Shown: piece after piece, positions 52,463-61,494 of the stretch | How the letters are laid out: each line of letters begins with the position of its first letter | Position numbering within the stretch: position 1 is the first letter of the stretch | NCBI GenBank assembly: GCA_004010275.1 | Contig: RBWT01000004.1 | Span: forward strand, 1-64,000 | Length of the DNA: 64,000 nucleotides | DNA from: Streptomyces huasconensis | GTDB lineage: Bacteria; Actinomycetota; Actinomycetes; Streptomycetales; Streptomycetaceae | Direction of reading: 5' to 3' | Translations under genes and position numbers: made by a program | The notes under the pieces: generated by a model | The model's input: only the letters and a program-made list of their open reading frames with translations | The model's database searches: none | Told to the model about the DNA's origin: nothing

Positions 52463-54175
52463 TCAGCCCTTCAGCTTCACGTCCGTGATGGCCTGCTTGT
52501 ATCCGGCCGTGTAATACCCGTCGGGGCCGGACTCCGGCACCGCGGTCATCCACAGGAGCACGTACTGCGACTTCACGGGCTTCTTGGCCTCGATCTTCGC
52601 GGTGGTGCCCGAGGTGGTGGTGGTGCCGATCTTCTTCATGGATTCGATCGGTGTCGTCGGCGAGAGGGAATCCACGGCGTACAACGAGATCGTGGTGTGC
52701 GGCCCGCCGTACCGAAGGGCTATCGACGCCGCCGAGACATCCTGGTTCGAGCCGAGGTCGTAGACGATACCGACACCGGGCTTGTAGGGCGCGAGCCCCG
52801 GACCGTCGTTGAACGTCTTGGTCCGCCAGAGCGAGGTTGGGTCCTTGTCGTAGGTGTTGCCGGTGTCGCCCGGGTCCTGGGGCGATCCCTTCAGCACGTA
52901 CTCCTGGCCGCCCTGGATGCTGATCGGCTTCTTGGGCTTCGGCCGGTCCTTGTCGTCGCCCTTGGTGGTCTGCGTCTCGGTGGCGTCGCCGGAGTTGTCG
53001 CGCTCCATGAGCGCGTCGGCGAGCTGCCAGCTGCCCAGACCCAGCGCGGCGATGAGCAGCGCGGACACGGCCCACTTGAGGGCCCTGCCGGTGCGGCTCT
53101 GCAGCGGGGGCGGCGGCGTGATCACGGTCTGGGTGAGGCCGGGATGAGCCGCGGGGCGGCCGTAGCTGCCCTGCTGGTACGTGGTGCGCTGGTACTCCGG
53201 GGGCGCCGTGAAGGCCGGCTCCGGCGGCCGGATGCGCGGCATCTCGCCAATGGCCTTGACCAGCTCGTCCGGCGTCGTACACGGCGGTTCCTGGCGGGAC
53301 GCGGTCGCGCCGTCGTTGACGAGCGCCCGCATGGCGAGTTCGGAGAGGCCGCGGTGGACGCCCGCGCGCACCTGGTCGGGTGCGATGAGGCCGATGTCCT
53401 TGGGCAGCCCGGAGAGGCCGTAGGCGTCGTCCTCGTACGGCCAGCGCTGGGTCAGTGAGGCGTACAGGAGCGCGCCGATCGCCTCGGTGTCCGTGCGCTG
53501 CGGGGTGTCGGAGCTGATGCCGCGCAGGGCCGCGTTCACCGCGAGGCCTCGGATGCGGTACTGGCCGGACGAGGTGCGCAGTACGGCGCTCGGGGTCAGC
53601 CGCAGGTGGGCCAGCCCCTCGCGGTGGGCGGCCGCCATGGCCTGGGAGATCTGGCTGACGAGCTGGTACGCGTCGTGCGCTTCCAGGGGGCCCGCCGCGA
53701 GGACGGCGGTCAGCTCCGTGGCGTCCGGGAGCCACTCGTGGACGACGTAGACGAGGTCGTTCTCCTCGACGGCGTCCAGGACCTGCACGAACCGCGGGTC
53801 GCCGAGGAGGGCAGAGGAACGGGCCGCCGCGAGGACCGAGCGTGCGCGCGGGTGGTCCGCGGGCAGCAGGTGGACGCCGACGGCGCGGCGGAGCTTCTCG
53901 TCCACCGCGCGCCAGCTGCTGAAACCGTCCAGACGGGTGACGCACTCTTCGAGTCGGTAGCGCCTGGCGAGCTTGTGGCCACTGTGTAGTTCGGGAGGTG
54001 AGGAGGCCCCACGGCTCATGGGCTTCTCTGTATCCGCCGTGTCATCGTCTGCTGCCGTGTCCCGCTCCCGGGTCTGGGCCACCCCGTCGGCCGTGGGCTG
54101 CTCCGCCTTGGCGGTCAGCGGCTCGTCGCCGCTGTTGTCTGCCACGTCGACGGCAGCCGTGCTCCGTTCCGCCAC
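52463..54175 (-). CDS. Pseudokinase with membrane helix and discoidin-like exodomain, MurJ partner
   Basis: 570 aa. Acidic disordered N-terminus; residues about 65-320 follow a Ser/Thr kinase fold (LARRYRLEECVTRLDGFSSW; VYVVHEWLPDATELTAVLAA) but HLRLTPSAVLR replaces HRD and there is no DFG, so it is a pseudokinase. One membrane helix near 375-390 (WAVSALLIAALGLGSWQLAD), then an extracellular beta domain (SLWRTKTFNDGPGLAPYKPG; VGIVYDLGSNQDVSAASIAL) like discoidin. In mycobacteria the same modules are fused to MurJ (MviN), where the pseudokinase binds FhaA; here they form a separate protein next to murJ. Confidence 0.87.
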   Translation of the reverse strand: MAERSTAAVDVADNSGDEPLTAKAEQPTADGVAQTRERDTAADDDTADTEKPMSRGASSPPELHSGHKLARRYRLEECVTRLDGFSSWRAVDEKLRRAVGVHLLPADHPRARSVLAAARSSALLGDPRFVQVLDAVEENDLVYVVHEWLPDATELTAVLAAGPLEAHDAYQLVSQISQAMAAAHREGLAHLRLTPSAVLRTSSGQYRIRGLAVNAALRGISSDTPQRTDTEAIGALLYASLTQRWPYEDDAYGLSGLPKDIGLIAPDQVRAGVHRGLSELAMRALVNDGATASRQEPPCTTPDELVKAIGEMPRIRPPEPAFTAPPEYQRTTYQQGSYGRPAAHPGLTQTVITPPPPLQSRTGRALKWAVSALLIAALGLGSWQLADALMERDNSGDATETQTTKGDDKDRPKPKKPISIQGGQEYVLKGSPQDPGDTGNTYDKDPTSLWRTKTFNDGPGLAPYKPGVGIVYDLGSNQDVSAASIALRYGGPHTTISLYAVDSLSPTTPIESMKKIGTTTTSGTTAKIEAKKPVKSQYVLLWMTAVPESGPDGYYTAGYKQAITDVKLKG

Positions 54176-54293
54176 CGTCGCTCCTGCCTCCCCATCCGTT
54201 GCGCTTCGTCAGACGCCAAAGCCAATTGTGCCCACAGTCCGGTGCTAAGCACGACACGCGGTGGCCGGCGATGGTTGTGCGGTGCTCCTCATC

Positions 54294-56689
54294 TCAGCGA
54301 CCGAGACGGCCGCGGACCATGCCGACCATGGAGTTGAGCTCCTCGATGCGCATGCGCTTCGCGGCGATGAAGAAGACTCCCAGTAGTACGGCACCGCCCG
54401 CGACCAGGGCCGCCAGCGAGCCGAGGACACCCTGTCCCAGGCTCTTGGTGATCGCGTACGCGGCGCCGCCCGCGAGAAGTGCCGCGGGCAGTGCGGCGAT
54501 GCCGAGCCTGGCATACGTACGCAGTACACGGGAACCGTCCAGGTCACCGCCGAGCCGCTTGCGCAGCCGCTGCCATGCGATGCCGACGCCGATGGCGTAG
54601 GAGAGGCCGTAGGCGGCGGCCATGCCGGTGACCGCCCAGCGGGTGGGCAGCACGAAGTAGCAGGCCGCGGAGGCGGCGGCGTTCATCGCGGCCACGATGA
54701 CCGTGTTGTAGAAGGGGGTCCGCGTGTCCTCGTAGGCGTAGAAGGCCCGCAGCACGACGTACTGCACGGAGTACGGGATCAGGCCGAGGCCGAAGGCCAT
54801 CAGCATGTAGCCCATGTTCGTCGCCTGGGCGCTGCCCGAGGACCCGAAGATCAGCGTGCACATCGGGATGCCGAGCGCGACGAACCCGAAGGAGATCGGC
54901 ACGATCGCGACCGCGGTCGTGCGCAGGCCCTGGGAGATGTCGTCGCGGACGGAGCCGGAGTCCCCGTCCTGGGCCGAGCGGGCGAGCCGGGGCAGCAGCG
55001 CCGCCATCAGGGAGACCGTGATGATCGCCTGCGGGAGCCCCCAGATGAGCTGGGCGTTCGCGTAGGCGGAGAAGCCGATGCCGCTCGTCGAGGGCAGGTC
55101 GACGGTGGCGCCGGTGGCCAGCTGGGTCACGACGAGGGCGCCCGCCTGGTTGGCCAGCACGAACAGGATCGTCCACTTGGCGAGCTTGGCGGCCTTGCCC
55201 AGGCCGTGGCCCTTCCAGTCGAAGCGCGGACGCAGCGTGAACCCGGTCTCGCGCAGGTACGGGATCATCGCCAGGGCCTGCACGACGAGACCGAGCAGGA
55301 CACCGAAACCGAGGAGGCGCTCGGCCTCCGGCGGGATGTTCCCGACGGTCATGTCGGACGACGCCGAGGTGCCGTAGACCCAGATGAACATGCCGAGCGT
55401 GGCGATGATGACGATGTTGTTGAGGACCGGGGTCCACATCATCGCGCCGAACTTTCCACGGGCGTTGAGGATCTGGCCCATCACGACGTGGACGCCCATG
55501 AAGAAGATCGAGGGCAGGAAGTAACGCAGCAGGGTGGTGCCGACCTCGGTCGCCGCCGGGTCGTTGGCGACCGGGACGGACATCACCCGCACCAGCTGGG
55601 GGGCGAGGAGGATGCCCAGGACGGTGAGCAGGCCGAGGGCCACCATGACGAGGGTCAGCAGGCGGTTGGCGTACGCCTCGCCGCCGTCGTCGTCCTCCTT
55701 CATGGAGCGCACCAGTTGCGGCACGAACACGGAGTTGAGGCCGCCGCCGACGGTGAGGATGTAGATCATCGTCGGGATCTGGTAGACGACCTGGAAGGTG
55801 TCGCCGAGCAGACCGACGCCGAGTGCCGAGACGATCAGTGCGGAGCGGATGAAGCCGGTGAGGCGCGAGACGAGCGTGCCGGCCGCCATGACGGCGCTGG
55901 ACTTCAGCAGGCTCGACGCGCGGCCCCCCGACTTGGGGGCGGCCGGTGCCGGTGCGGGGGTGGGAGCCGGGGCCGGCGCGGTGGCAGGGACGATCGGCTG
56001 GTCGGCGGGTGCGAAGCCACCGTTGAGCGGCTGCTGGTAGCCGGCGCTCTGGGGGTGGCTGTTCTCCTGGAGGTAGCCACCGCTGTGCGGGTAGCCACCG
56101 TGCTGCTGGTGACCGTCGCCCTGCTGGTAGCCGCCGCCCTGGGGGTAGCCGTTGTCCTGCTGGTAGCCGTTGTCCTGGGGGTAGCCGTTGCCCTGCTGGT
56201 AGCCGCCCTGGTGGTACCCGACCTGCTGGTCGCGGTAGAGGTGCGCGAAGGCGTCCGGCTCGTGACGCTCCTCGCCCGCCTGGGTCACCAGATCGTCGAC
56301 GCCCACGAACTGCGTCGTGCGCGCGTCATCGCCGTACGGCAGGTGCCGGGTCGGGCCCTCCGGCTCCGGGGGCGGCGTCTGGGCCCACACGCGGGGGTCC
56401 GGGGCGTGCTCGGGGGTGGGCGGCTGCCCGTAGAGCGGCTGCTGAGGGTAGGTGCCGGGCGGCGGCGGGGGGTGCGCCGCGCGGTCGTAGAGCACTCGGT
56501 CACCGGGTCCTGTGCGGAGAGGTCCTGCGCCCGGTAGGGGTCCTCCTCGTAGGCGTCCTGGAGGTACGCGTCGGGCGCGGGCTGCGGCGGAACCTGCTGC
56601 CCGTAGTCGGCAGAGCCCTGCGGCGGGCCCTCGGGCGAGGCAGGGCCGCCCGAGCCCTGGCCACGGTCACCGTCGTACGGCGCGTTCAT
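54294..56689 (-). CDS. murJ: Lipid II flippase MurJ (MviN), frameshifted as read
   Basis: ATG at 56689: NAPYDGDRGQGSGGPASPEG; the frame breaks at 56495/56496 (PVTE then CST instead of VLYDRAA) and continues. One base added in GAGTGCTC restores 798 aa. N-terminal about 200 residues are Gln/Gly/Tyr-rich tandem repeats (GYQQGNGYPQDNGYQQDN). The MATE-like core starts LLKSSAVMAAGTLVSRLTGF and carries about 14 helices. It flips the peptidoglycan precursor lipid II across the membrane. The last residues are GMVRGRLGR. Lies between the DUF6049 and pseudokinase genes. Confidence 0.93.
55990..56230 (-). repeat. Imperfect tandem repeats in murJ 5' region
   Basis: Copies of a roughly 24-30 base unit containing CTGCTGGTAGCC and GGGGTAGCCGTTG encode GY-P/Q-Q-G/D-N-G repeats. 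Such stretches vary between strains and are prone to alignment slippage. Confidence 0.7.
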
Positions 56690-56736
56690 GGTTTACCCCA
56701 CCTCATCGTCCCCGGGCCCACCGGCCACGACTTCGC

Positions 56737-59085
56737 TCAACGGTCCACTCTCTCACTCGTGTCCGATGGCTCGGTGCTTTCCGGGGCGGTGTCCGGTGTC
56801 GGGTCACTCGGCTGCTCGGGGTCGCCTTCGCCGGACGTGGCGCCGGATTCGCCGTCGGGACCCTCGTGCGGGCCCCCCTCGGCGGCCAGCTTCCGCGCCG
56901 CGCGCTTGCGCTGGGTGTACATCCGGAAACCGGCCAGGACGAGCAGCAGGAGGCCGCCGGCGATGACGAGCATCACCGCGGGGGTGACCTCGGTGACGTT
57001 GACGTCGAAGTGCACGGCCTTCCCGTACGGCTCGCCGTCTTCAGTGAAGAGCTGAGCCGAGACCGGGACCGGACCGTTGGCGTTGGCCGTGGTGGTGAAC
57101 TTCACCGACTGGGAGTGGCCGCCCGCGATCTCGACGTCGATCTCCTCGTACAGGCCGTCGCCGATCTTCAGGCGTGTGGGGTTCTGCGAGGACAACCGCA
57201 GCTTCAGGTGGCGGACACCCTGCACCAGGTTGTTCTGCACCGATACGGGGATGGTCGCGCTGCGCCCGGAGAGCTTCGCGTCCGACCTGTCGATCAGAGC
57301 CACCTGTTCGGTGAGCTCCCGCAGATAGTTCTTGACGCCGGTCTGGTAGGCGGTCGCCTCCGACGGGTGGCCGCGCCAGGACGTCGACATCTCGCGGTCT
57401 ATGGCCCTTCCGAAGGGCGTGACCACGCGGTCCTTCTCGACGAGGATCACCTGGAAGCGCTCGAGCATGCCCTGGGTGTCGCGGATCGACTCGAACGCCG
57501 GCTGGGGAAGCTCCTGCTTGCGCAGCGCGGCCGGGTAGGCCCCGGTCGACGGAACCCGGGTGGTGGCCCGCGGGTCCGGCTTCGCCTTCGCCGCGGCGGT
57601 CAGGTCCTCGAACTGCGACCACTGCCCGTCCTGGAGCGTCGACAGCGCCTTCGCCATGGCCTGGGCCTGGCTGGCCGTCGGCATGCGCTGCGGCGCGATC
57701 ACAATGCTGCGCTGCTTGCCGGGGTCCTGGAGGTTGATCATCAGGCTCTGGGCGACGAACTGCTGGACGGCGAGCGTGGAGTTCTCCGCTTCCGTCATGT
57801 CGCCCTGGAAGGCGGTGGACAGGCGCGCGTCGGCCACCACGGCGGTCGTACCGCCGCCGATGGGCCGGGCCGCGGTCGGCGAGTACGTCAGACCGTCGGT
57901 CTCGCGGAAGCTGTCGCTGCGGGCGATCACCGTGTGGGCGCCCGCGGAGGTCGCCACATCGACGACGGACGGGTCGACCGCTCCCTCGGCGGGCCACGCG
58001 AAGTCGGTGCTCGGCTGCACGTGGAGGATCGTCTCCACCGCGCTGACCCCCGCGTCGGTGGCGTCCTTGAGGTGGCTGAGGGAGCCGGTCACGGCCCTGC
58101 CGTTGTGCGCGAGGGACGCGAGGTCGGGGTCGGCGAAGGGCAGGGCGACGACCTTCTTGCCTTTGACCGCGGCTTCCAGGTCGTTGAGCCAGGCGGTGGC
58201 CACCGCCTGGTGCTTGCCCACCCTGCTGGACCGGCCGTCGGGGTTCTGGACCCGGTAGCCCTTCGTCATCGCCTCGACGGAGGCGAGCAGGTCCGGATCG
58301 ATGACCCATGTGACGTCGAGGTCGCTGCCGAGGGCCAGGAGCTGCTGGAGACGGCCGCCCGGGGCGAGATCGTCGGCGAGGTCGTCGTTCCGGAAAACAG
58401 GCGTCTGCTGCTCGTCGGACTCGGTCTTCGCCGTGAGGTGCGTGTCGGCGATGAGCGGCCAGAGGTAGGTCGTCTTCGTCTTCGTGTCGGGGGCGGCGGT
58501 CTGCCACGGCAGGAAGGTGCGCTCGATGCCGAGCACCTGCTGATAGCCCTGCGCGGCGCTCCGTCCGGTGAGGGCGACGCTCAGCTGATAGACGCCGTCG
58601 GCTCCGAGGTGCAGCGCCTTGACGGGCACGGAGATGCTGAAGTCCTGCCGGACACCGGGCACGAGCCTGTCGAACTTGTCGACGTACTTGCCGCCGACCT
58701 CCGTGCCGTCGAGCCCCGGCTGGTAGCTCGTGCGCTTCGCGGCGCTGTCGATCTCACTCCGGCCGCCGAGGGGCGCCGATCCCACCCGCAGCCCGACCTG
58801 GGCCCCGGTCACCGTCTGCTTGCCGTGGTTGGTGACCGTGCCGGAGACGGTGAGCTTGTCGTCTTCGTCGGGAGCGGTCGGGGTCAGGGCGTCCAGCGAG
58901 ACGTCCACGCTGCCGGAACCGACGGCAGGAGGCGCGCTCGGCGCGGGCGCGTGCGCCACGGGGCCTGCCGGGGCCTGCAGGAGGCCGGCCAGCAAGGGGG
59001 TGCCCACCAGCAGTGCTGCGGTGCGCCGCAGCCACCGGCGGGCAGGTGAGGGGCTTGTCCCCGGGAAGTCTGCCGCCTCGGCCAC
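56737..59085 (-). CDS. DUF6049 family secreted membrane-anchored protein
   Basis: 782 aa. Signal peptide (RRWLRRTAALLVGTPLLAGL), a long extracellular part with CARDB-like beta domain (KLTVSGTVTNHGKQTVTGAQ) and an alpha/beta domain (LDVTWVIDPDLLASVEAMTK; VVALPFADPDLASLAHNGRA), one C-terminal membrane helix (VMLVIAGGLLLLVLAGFRMY) and a Pro/Glu/Ser tail. It corresponds to the protein encoded beside murJ in actinobacteria (Rv3909/SCO3895 position). Probably an envelope factor acting with MurJ (inference from conserved neighbourhood). Confidence 0.88.
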   Translation of the reverse strand: MAEAADFPGTSPSPARRWLRRTAALLVGTPLLAGLLQAPAGPVAHAPAPSAPPAVGSGSVDVSLDALTPTAPDEDDKLTVSGTVTNHGKQTVTGAQVGLRVGSAPLGGRSEIDSAAKRTSYQPGLDGTEVGGKYVDKFDRLVPGVRQDFSISVPVKALHLGADGVYQLSVALTGRSAAQGYQQVLGIERTFLPWQTAAPDTKTKTTYLWPLIADTHLTAKTESDEQQTPVFRNDDLADDLAPGGRLQQLLALGSDLDVTWVIDPDLLASVEAMTKGYRVQNPDGRSSRVGKHQAVATAWLNDLEAAVKGKKVVALPFADPDLASLAHNGRAVTGSLSHLKDATDAGVSAVETILHVQPSTDFAWPAEGAVDPSVVDVATSAGAHTVIARSDSFRETDGLTYSPTAARPIGGGTTAVVADARLSTAFQGDMTEAENSTLAVQQFVAQSLMINLQDPGKQRSIVIAPQRMPTASQAQAMAKALSTLQDGQWSQFEDLTAAAKAKPDPRATTRVPSTGAYPAALRKQELPQPAFESIRDTQGMLERFQVILVEKDRVVTPFGRAIDREMSTSWRGHPSEATAYQTGVKNYLRELTEQVALIDRSDAKLSGRSATIPVSVQNNLVQGVRHLKLRLSSQNPTRLKIGDGLYEEIDVEIAGGHSQSVKFTTTANANGPVPVSAQLFTEDGEPYGKAVHFDVNVTEVTPAVMLVIAGGLLLLVLAGFRMYTQRKRAARKLAAEGGPHEGPDGESGATSGEGDPEQPSDPTPDTAPESTEPSDTSERVDR

Positions 59086-59264
59086 GCGTTCGCCCGTCCC
59101 TCGTCGTCAGTGGTCGTCGGTTGTGCGTCCACGCATGGTAACGATGCGCGCTGTGGCGAAGTGCCGCGGTCTGCTCCACATGATCGCAACAGTTGGCCGG
59201 GGCGGTGGCATGGGCCCCGGGCTGCCCGGCGGGAATCGGGTCGGCTGCGGGCGGCCGGGGCACG

Positions 59265-59281
59265 TACCCTTTTCTGTTGTG
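59265..59281 (+). promoter_or_regulatory. Probable leaderless promoter of cca
   Basis: TACCCT (59265-59270) ends eight bases before the GTG start at 59279 and no ribosome binding site is present, so the transcript probably begins at the start codon. No clear -35 box. Confidence 0.4.
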
Positions 59282-60721
59282 CCGAACGCCAACGAAGACA
59301 ATCCCAGCGCCCTGAGCCAGGTGCAGCGCCGCGCGGTCAGCGAATTGCTGCGTGTGTCCCCTGTCGCGGACGATCTCGCCCGCCGTTTCCAGGAGGCCGG
59401 GTTCTCTCTCGCCCTGGTCGGTGGCTCGGTCAGGGACGCTCTCCTGGGCCGGCTCGGCAACGACCTGGACTTCACGACCGACGCCCGCCCCGAGGACGTA
59501 CTGAAGATCGTCCGGCCGTGGGCCGACGCGGTGTGGGAGGTCGGGATCGCCTTCGGGACGGTCGGTTGCCAGAAGGAGGGCTACCAGATCGAGGTCACGA
59601 CGTACCGGTCCGAGGCGTACGACAGGACCTCGCGCAAGCCAGAGGTGTCCTACGGCGACTCCATCGAGGAAGACCTCGTACGCCGTGACTTCACCGTGAA
59701 CGCGATGGCCGTGGCGCTCCCCGAGAAGGAGTTCATCGACCCGCACGGAGGCCTCGAGGACCTGTCCGGGCGTGTCCTGCGCACCCCGGGCACCCCCGAG
59801 GAGTCCTTCTCGGACGATCCGCTGCGGATGATGCGGGCCGCGCGGTTCGCCGCGCAGCTGGACTTCGAGGTGGCGCCCGAAGTCGTCGCCGCGATGACGG
59901 CCATGGCCGAGCGCATCGACATCGTCTCCGGGGAGCGGGTGCGGGACGAGCTGAACAAGCTGATCCTCTCCGCCCACCCGCGCCAGGGCCTCGCCCTCCT
60001 CGTCGACACGGGACTCGCCGCGCGCGTCCTGCCGGAGCTGCCCGCGCTGCGTCTGGAGCGCGACGAGCACCACCGCCACAAGGACGTCTACGACCACTCG
60101 CTGATCGTCCTGGAGCAGGCGATGGCGCTGGAGAAGGAAGGGCCGGACCTGACGCTGCGGCTCGCCGCGCTGCTGCACGACATCGGCAAGCCGAAGACCC
60201 GTCGCTTCGAGAGCGACGGTCGGGTCTCCTTCCACCACCACGAGGTGGTCGGGGCGAAGATGGTCAAGAAGCGCATGACGGCGCTGAAGTACTCCAACGA
60301 CCTGGTGAAGGACGTCTCGCGCCTCGTCGAACTCCACCTGCGCTTCCACGGCTACGGCACGGGAGAGTGGACGGACTCGGCCGTACGTCGCTATGTACGC
60401 GACGCCGGTCCGCTCCTGGAGCGCCTGCACAAGCTGACCCGCTCCGACTGCACGACGCGCAACAAGCGCAAGGCGAACGCCCTGTCGCGCGCGTACGACG
60501 GACTGGAGGAGCGCATCGCCCGCCTCCAGGAGCAGGAGGAGCTGGACTCGATCCGTCCTGACCTGGACGGCAACGACATCATGCAGGTCCTGGACGTGGG
60601 CCCGGGCCCGGTGATCGGCAAGGCGTACAAGTTCCTGCTGGAGCTGCGCCTGGAGAACGGGCCGATGGAGCGCGACGCGGCGGTGACCGCGCTCAAGGAG
60701 TGGTGGGCGGCGCAGGACTGA
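59279..60721 (+). CDS. cca: CCA tRNA nucleotidyltransferase
   Basis: 480 aa, GTG start. Class II nucleotidyltransferase: LALVGGSVRDALLGR, metal-binding GNDLDFTTDARP, RRDFTVNAMAV, DPLRMMRAARFAAQLDF; C-terminal HD domain with LLHDIGKPKTR and HHHEVVGAKM. Adds or repairs the tRNA 3' CCA, needed here because the tRNA-Ile gene lacks it. In Streptomyces it is often annotated pcnA. Divergent from DUF6049 and convergent with the LppU-like gene. Confidence 0.95.
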   Translation: MPNANEDNPSALSQVQRRAVSELLRVSPVADDLARRFQEAGFSLALVGGSVRDALLGRLGNDLDFTTDARPEDVLKIVRPWADAVWEVGIAFGTVGCQKEGYQIEVTTYRSEAYDRTSRKPEVSYGDSIEEDLVRRDFTVNAMAVALPEKEFIDPHGGLEDLSGRVLRTPGTPEESFSDDPLRMMRAARFAAQLDFEVAPEVVAAMTAMAERIDIVSGERVRDELNKLILSAHPRQGLALLVDTGLAARVLPELPALRLERDEHHRHKDVYDHSLIVLEQAMALEKEGPDLTLRLAALLHDIGKPKTRRFESDGRVSFHHHEVVGAKMVKKRMTALKYSNDLVKDVSRLVELHLRFHGYGTGEWTDSAVRRYVRDAGPLLERLHKLTRSDCTTRNKRKANALSRAYDGLEERIARLQEQEELDSIRPDLDGNDIMQVLDVGPGPVIGKAYKFLLELRLENGPMERDAAVTALKEWWAAQD

Positions 60722-60730
60722 CGCTGCGGT

Positions 60731-60755
60731 GTGGGTGTTCACGTGAAACACCCAC
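60731..60755. terminator. Terminator hairpin containing parS-like site 6
   Basis: GTGGGTGTT (60731-60739) pairs with AACACCCAC (60747-60755). The loop and stem include TGTTCACGTGAAACA (60736-60750), a parS palindrome lacking one T. With the T restored the element would be a perfect palindrome of 26 bases. Confidence 0.7.
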
Positions 60756-60769
60756 TCACCCCAAACGTG

Positions 60770-60816
60770 CCGAGGGGCGCTGTTTCACGTGAAACCGTGA
60801 AAACAGCGTCCCTCGG
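60770..60816. terminator. Terminator hairpin containing parS site 7
   Basis: CCGAGGG and CGCTGTTTCACG pair with CGTGAAAACAGCG and CCCTCGG (60770-60789, 60796-60816) with small bulges. The left arm and loop hold TGTTTCACGTGAAACC (60781-60796), a parS site with the full 14-base core. It separates the convergent cca and LppU-like genes. Confidence 0.75.
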
Positions 60817-60851
60817 CGTATGTCCGGCGAGCCGGATCAGGGCTTCACCGA

Positions 60852-61379
60852 TCAGGGCTTCTTCGTGCAGAAGAGGAAGTCGCTGCCCTTGCCGGTCTCC
60901 GCGTAGAAACCGGTCGCGCCCTCGACCTTGCGGCACTCGGCTTCCGCGGTGAACTGGGTGTAGTGCCCGTCGATCTTCTTGATGACCTTGGCCTCGGCCT
61001 CGGAGGAGGAGCAGTCCACGACCTCCATGCGGTCCGAGGACGAGGAGGCGGGCTTCAAGCAGTCGCCCACCGCGGCCGACTCGGCCTCGCTCTTGCCGAG
61101 GTACCACTTGCCGACGGCAATGATGATGGCGACGAGGAGGAACCCGCCGATACGCAGAAAAAACTTCTTGCCGAACCTGCTCGGAGCGGCCGGCGGCGGC
61201 ACGGGCCCGCCCTGATGCGGCGGGTACGGCGCACCCTGCTGAGGGGGGTACGGCGCGCCCTGCTGCGGAGGGTAGGGAGCACCCTGCTGCGGATACGGCG
61301 CGCCCGGGGCCTGCTGTCCGTACGGGTTCTGACCTTGGGGCGGGTACGGAGCTTGGCCCTGGGGCGGCGGAGTGGTCAC
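60852..61379 (-). CDS. LppU/SCO3897-like membrane-anchored protein
   Basis: 175 aa from GTG at 61379. Pro/Gln/Tyr-rich N-terminus with four GAPYPPQ-type repeats, one membrane helix (FFLRIGGFLLVAIIIAVGKW, about 85-105) and an exported domain with cysteines (VGDCLKP; EVVDCSSSEAEAKVIKK; AECRKVEG; FLFCTKKP). I recognise it as the LppU/SCO3897 family, at the expected chromosomal position. Function unknown. Start could be further upstream (61454) but the GTG has GAGGGGG before it. Confidence 0.85.
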   Translation of the reverse strand: MTTPPPQGQAPYPPQGQNPYGQQAPGAPYPQQGAPYPPQQGAPYPPQQGAPYPPHQGGPVPPPAAPSRFGKKFFLRIGGFLLVAIIIAVGKWYLGKSEAESAAVGDCLKPASSSSDRMEVVDCSSSEAEAKVIKKIDGHYTQFTAEAECRKVEGATGFYAETGKGSDFLFCTKKP

Positions 61380-61494
61380 TTTTGGGGGTCCCCCTCGAAC
61401 GAAAGCGCGATGGCGCGGATAAGACGTCCGTAAGTTATCGGGGTGCGGTGACATCTCTGAAGCTCAGAGGGGGTCTGTGGCACTGATGTGACAC

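Noticed and set aside
56512-59049. 845-codon open frame antisense to the DUF6049 gene
   Set aside because: Shadow frame; the opposite strand has signal peptide, domains and membrane helix.
61200-61310. Short direct repeats that might suggest a CRISPR
   Set aside because: They are in-frame GAPYPPQ codon repeats of the LppU-like protein, without spacers.
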